NCBI GenBank assembly: GCA_030838025.1
Contig: JAUTXM010000395.1
Coordinates: forward strand, 1-5,473
Direction of reading: 5' to 3'
Source of the DNA: Acidimicrobiaceae bacterium
GTDB taxonomy: Bacteria > Actinomycetota > Acidimicrobiia > Acidimicrobiales > Palsa-688
Length of the DNA stretch: 5,473 nucleotides
A program made the position numbers and the translations under genes. This document shows positions 4,847 to 5,473 of the stretch, piece after piece; position 1 is the first letter of the stretch; the number at the start of each line of letters is the position of its first letter. The notes beneath the pieces were generated by a model that ran no database searches, had not been told where the DNA came from, and saw only the letters and a list, made by a program, of their open reading frames with translations.

Positions 4847-5473
4847 GCCGTCTTGCGCTCCCCGGCGTCCGCCGCGAGCGATGCCAGGGGAGGACGCTCC
4901 GAGAGCGTGATGGTGATCGGTTCCTCGCCCGGGCGGACCAGGCGGGACTCCCACTCGGATGCCATGCCCGCCCGGCTGAGCGCCACCTGGACGACGGCCA
5001 AGGCCTGGGGCCCGAGGTCGGACAGCGGGCGGTTCCGGTGGATGCGCTCGCCCAGATCACACTGGGCCATGGCGGCCACGCCGAAGCGCTCGGCCACGTC
5101 GATTACCAGTCCCAGGTCGACGCCGTAGCCGTCGACGAACGGAACCGCCTCGAATACCTGGCGCCGGGCGGCGCACTCGCCCGCCAGGGGCTGGGTCATG
5201 GCGGCCAGATGGGGCAACAAGGCGGCGATCAGCGGCCGGGCCACCAGCTCGGTCACCCGGCCGCCCTCGGCGGGGCGACCGTCGAGCGGGCGGTCGTAGA
5301 AGCCCTTGACGAACATCACGTCGTCGTGGAGCAGGAGCGGCCCCAGCAGGCCAGTGACGAAGTGCGGGGCGAACTGGCGGATGTCGGCGTCGCAGAACAC
5401 GACGAGATCGCCGTTCGAGACGTACACCGCCTTCCACATCGCCTGCCCCTTCCCGCCACTCAAGCAGCCGGCG
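4843..5473 (-). CDS. gpgS: Glucosyl-3-phosphoglycerate synthase, N-terminus cut by window edge
   Basis: The frame is open to the right edge, so these ~209 residues are the C-terminal part of a protein that in this family is about 320 residues long. GpgS is a retaining GT-A enzyme (GT81) that transfers glucose from NDP-glucose to 3-phosphoglycerate, giving glucosyl-3-phosphoglycerate, the precursor of glucosylglycerate and, in mycobacteria, of methylglucose lipopolysaccharide. Seen here in order are GGKGQAMWKA; the metal-binding DXD as VVFCDADI; FVTGLLGPLL; VKGFYDRPL; GGRVTELVARPLIAALLP; QPLAGECAARR; VPFVDGYGVDLGLVIDV; and IHRNRPLSDLG, whose His is the third metal ligand in characterised GpgS. 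These align closely with the mycobacterial enzyme (Rv1208). A TTG at 5463 is only an internal codon: the frame continues upstream and the nucleotide-binding N-terminus is missing. It is tail-to-tail with the glycerate kinase gene, overlapping by 4 bases. Confidence 0.93.
   Translation of the reverse strand, partial: AGCLSGGKGQAMWKAVYVSNGDLVVFCDADIRQFAPHFVTGLLGPLLLHDDVMFVKGFYDRPLDGRPAEGGRVTELVARPLIAALLPHLAAMTQPLAGECAARRQVFEAVPFVDGYGVDLGLVIDVAERFGVAAMAQCDLGERIHRNRPLSDLGPQALAVVQVALSRAGMASEWESRLVRPGEEPITITLSERPPLASLAADAGERKTA

Overview
The window is very GC-rich, uses GTG starts, and carries DUF3263, a LytR C-terminal domain protein and glucosyl-3-phosphoglycerate synthase. Together these point to a high-GC actinobacterium, plausibly of the Acidimicrobiia type, although lineage cannot be fixed from this sequence alone. 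It holds seven protein-coding genes, two of them cut by the window edges. No RNA gene, CRISPR array or intact mobile element was seen.

Layout from left to right: the start of a minus-strand split-barrel flavin/F420 protein of the pyridoxamine 5'-phosphate oxidase family runs off the left edge (1-283). Diverging from it is a compact plus-strand run of three genes: DUF3263 (440-700), a membrane-anchored LytR_C protein (697-1290, overlapping the previous stop by 4 bases) and a HAD-type trehalose-6-phosphate phosphatase, otsB (1301-2068). The GT20 trehalose-6-phosphate synthase, otsA, lies on the opposite strand and runs head-on into otsB with a 14-base gap (2083-3477). A 373-base divergent intergenic region follows (3478-3850). 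It contains two tandem copies of a ~72-base repeat, each with a strong imperfect palindrome (3649-3792). Then come a compact glycerate kinase on the plus strand (3851-4846) and, tail-to-tail with it and sharing a TTAA at the stop codons, the C-terminal two thirds of glucosyl-3-phosphoglycerate synthase, gpgS (4843-5473, minus strand, truncated by the right edge).

Functionally, most of the window concerns glucose-containing compatible solutes and envelope polysaccharide precursors. OtsA and OtsB make trehalose via trehalose-6-phosphate. GpgS makes glucosyl-3-phosphoglycerate from NDP-glucose and 3-phosphoglycerate, the first step toward glucosylglycerate and, in mycobacteria, methylglucose lipopolysaccharide. 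Glycerate kinase feeds or recycles the glycerate side of that pathway. The DUF3263/LytR_C pair resembles the mycobacterial Rv0430/Rv0431 (VirR) arrangement and suggests an envelope-related function. The least explained element is the tandem palindromic repeat between otsA and the glycerate kinase gene.
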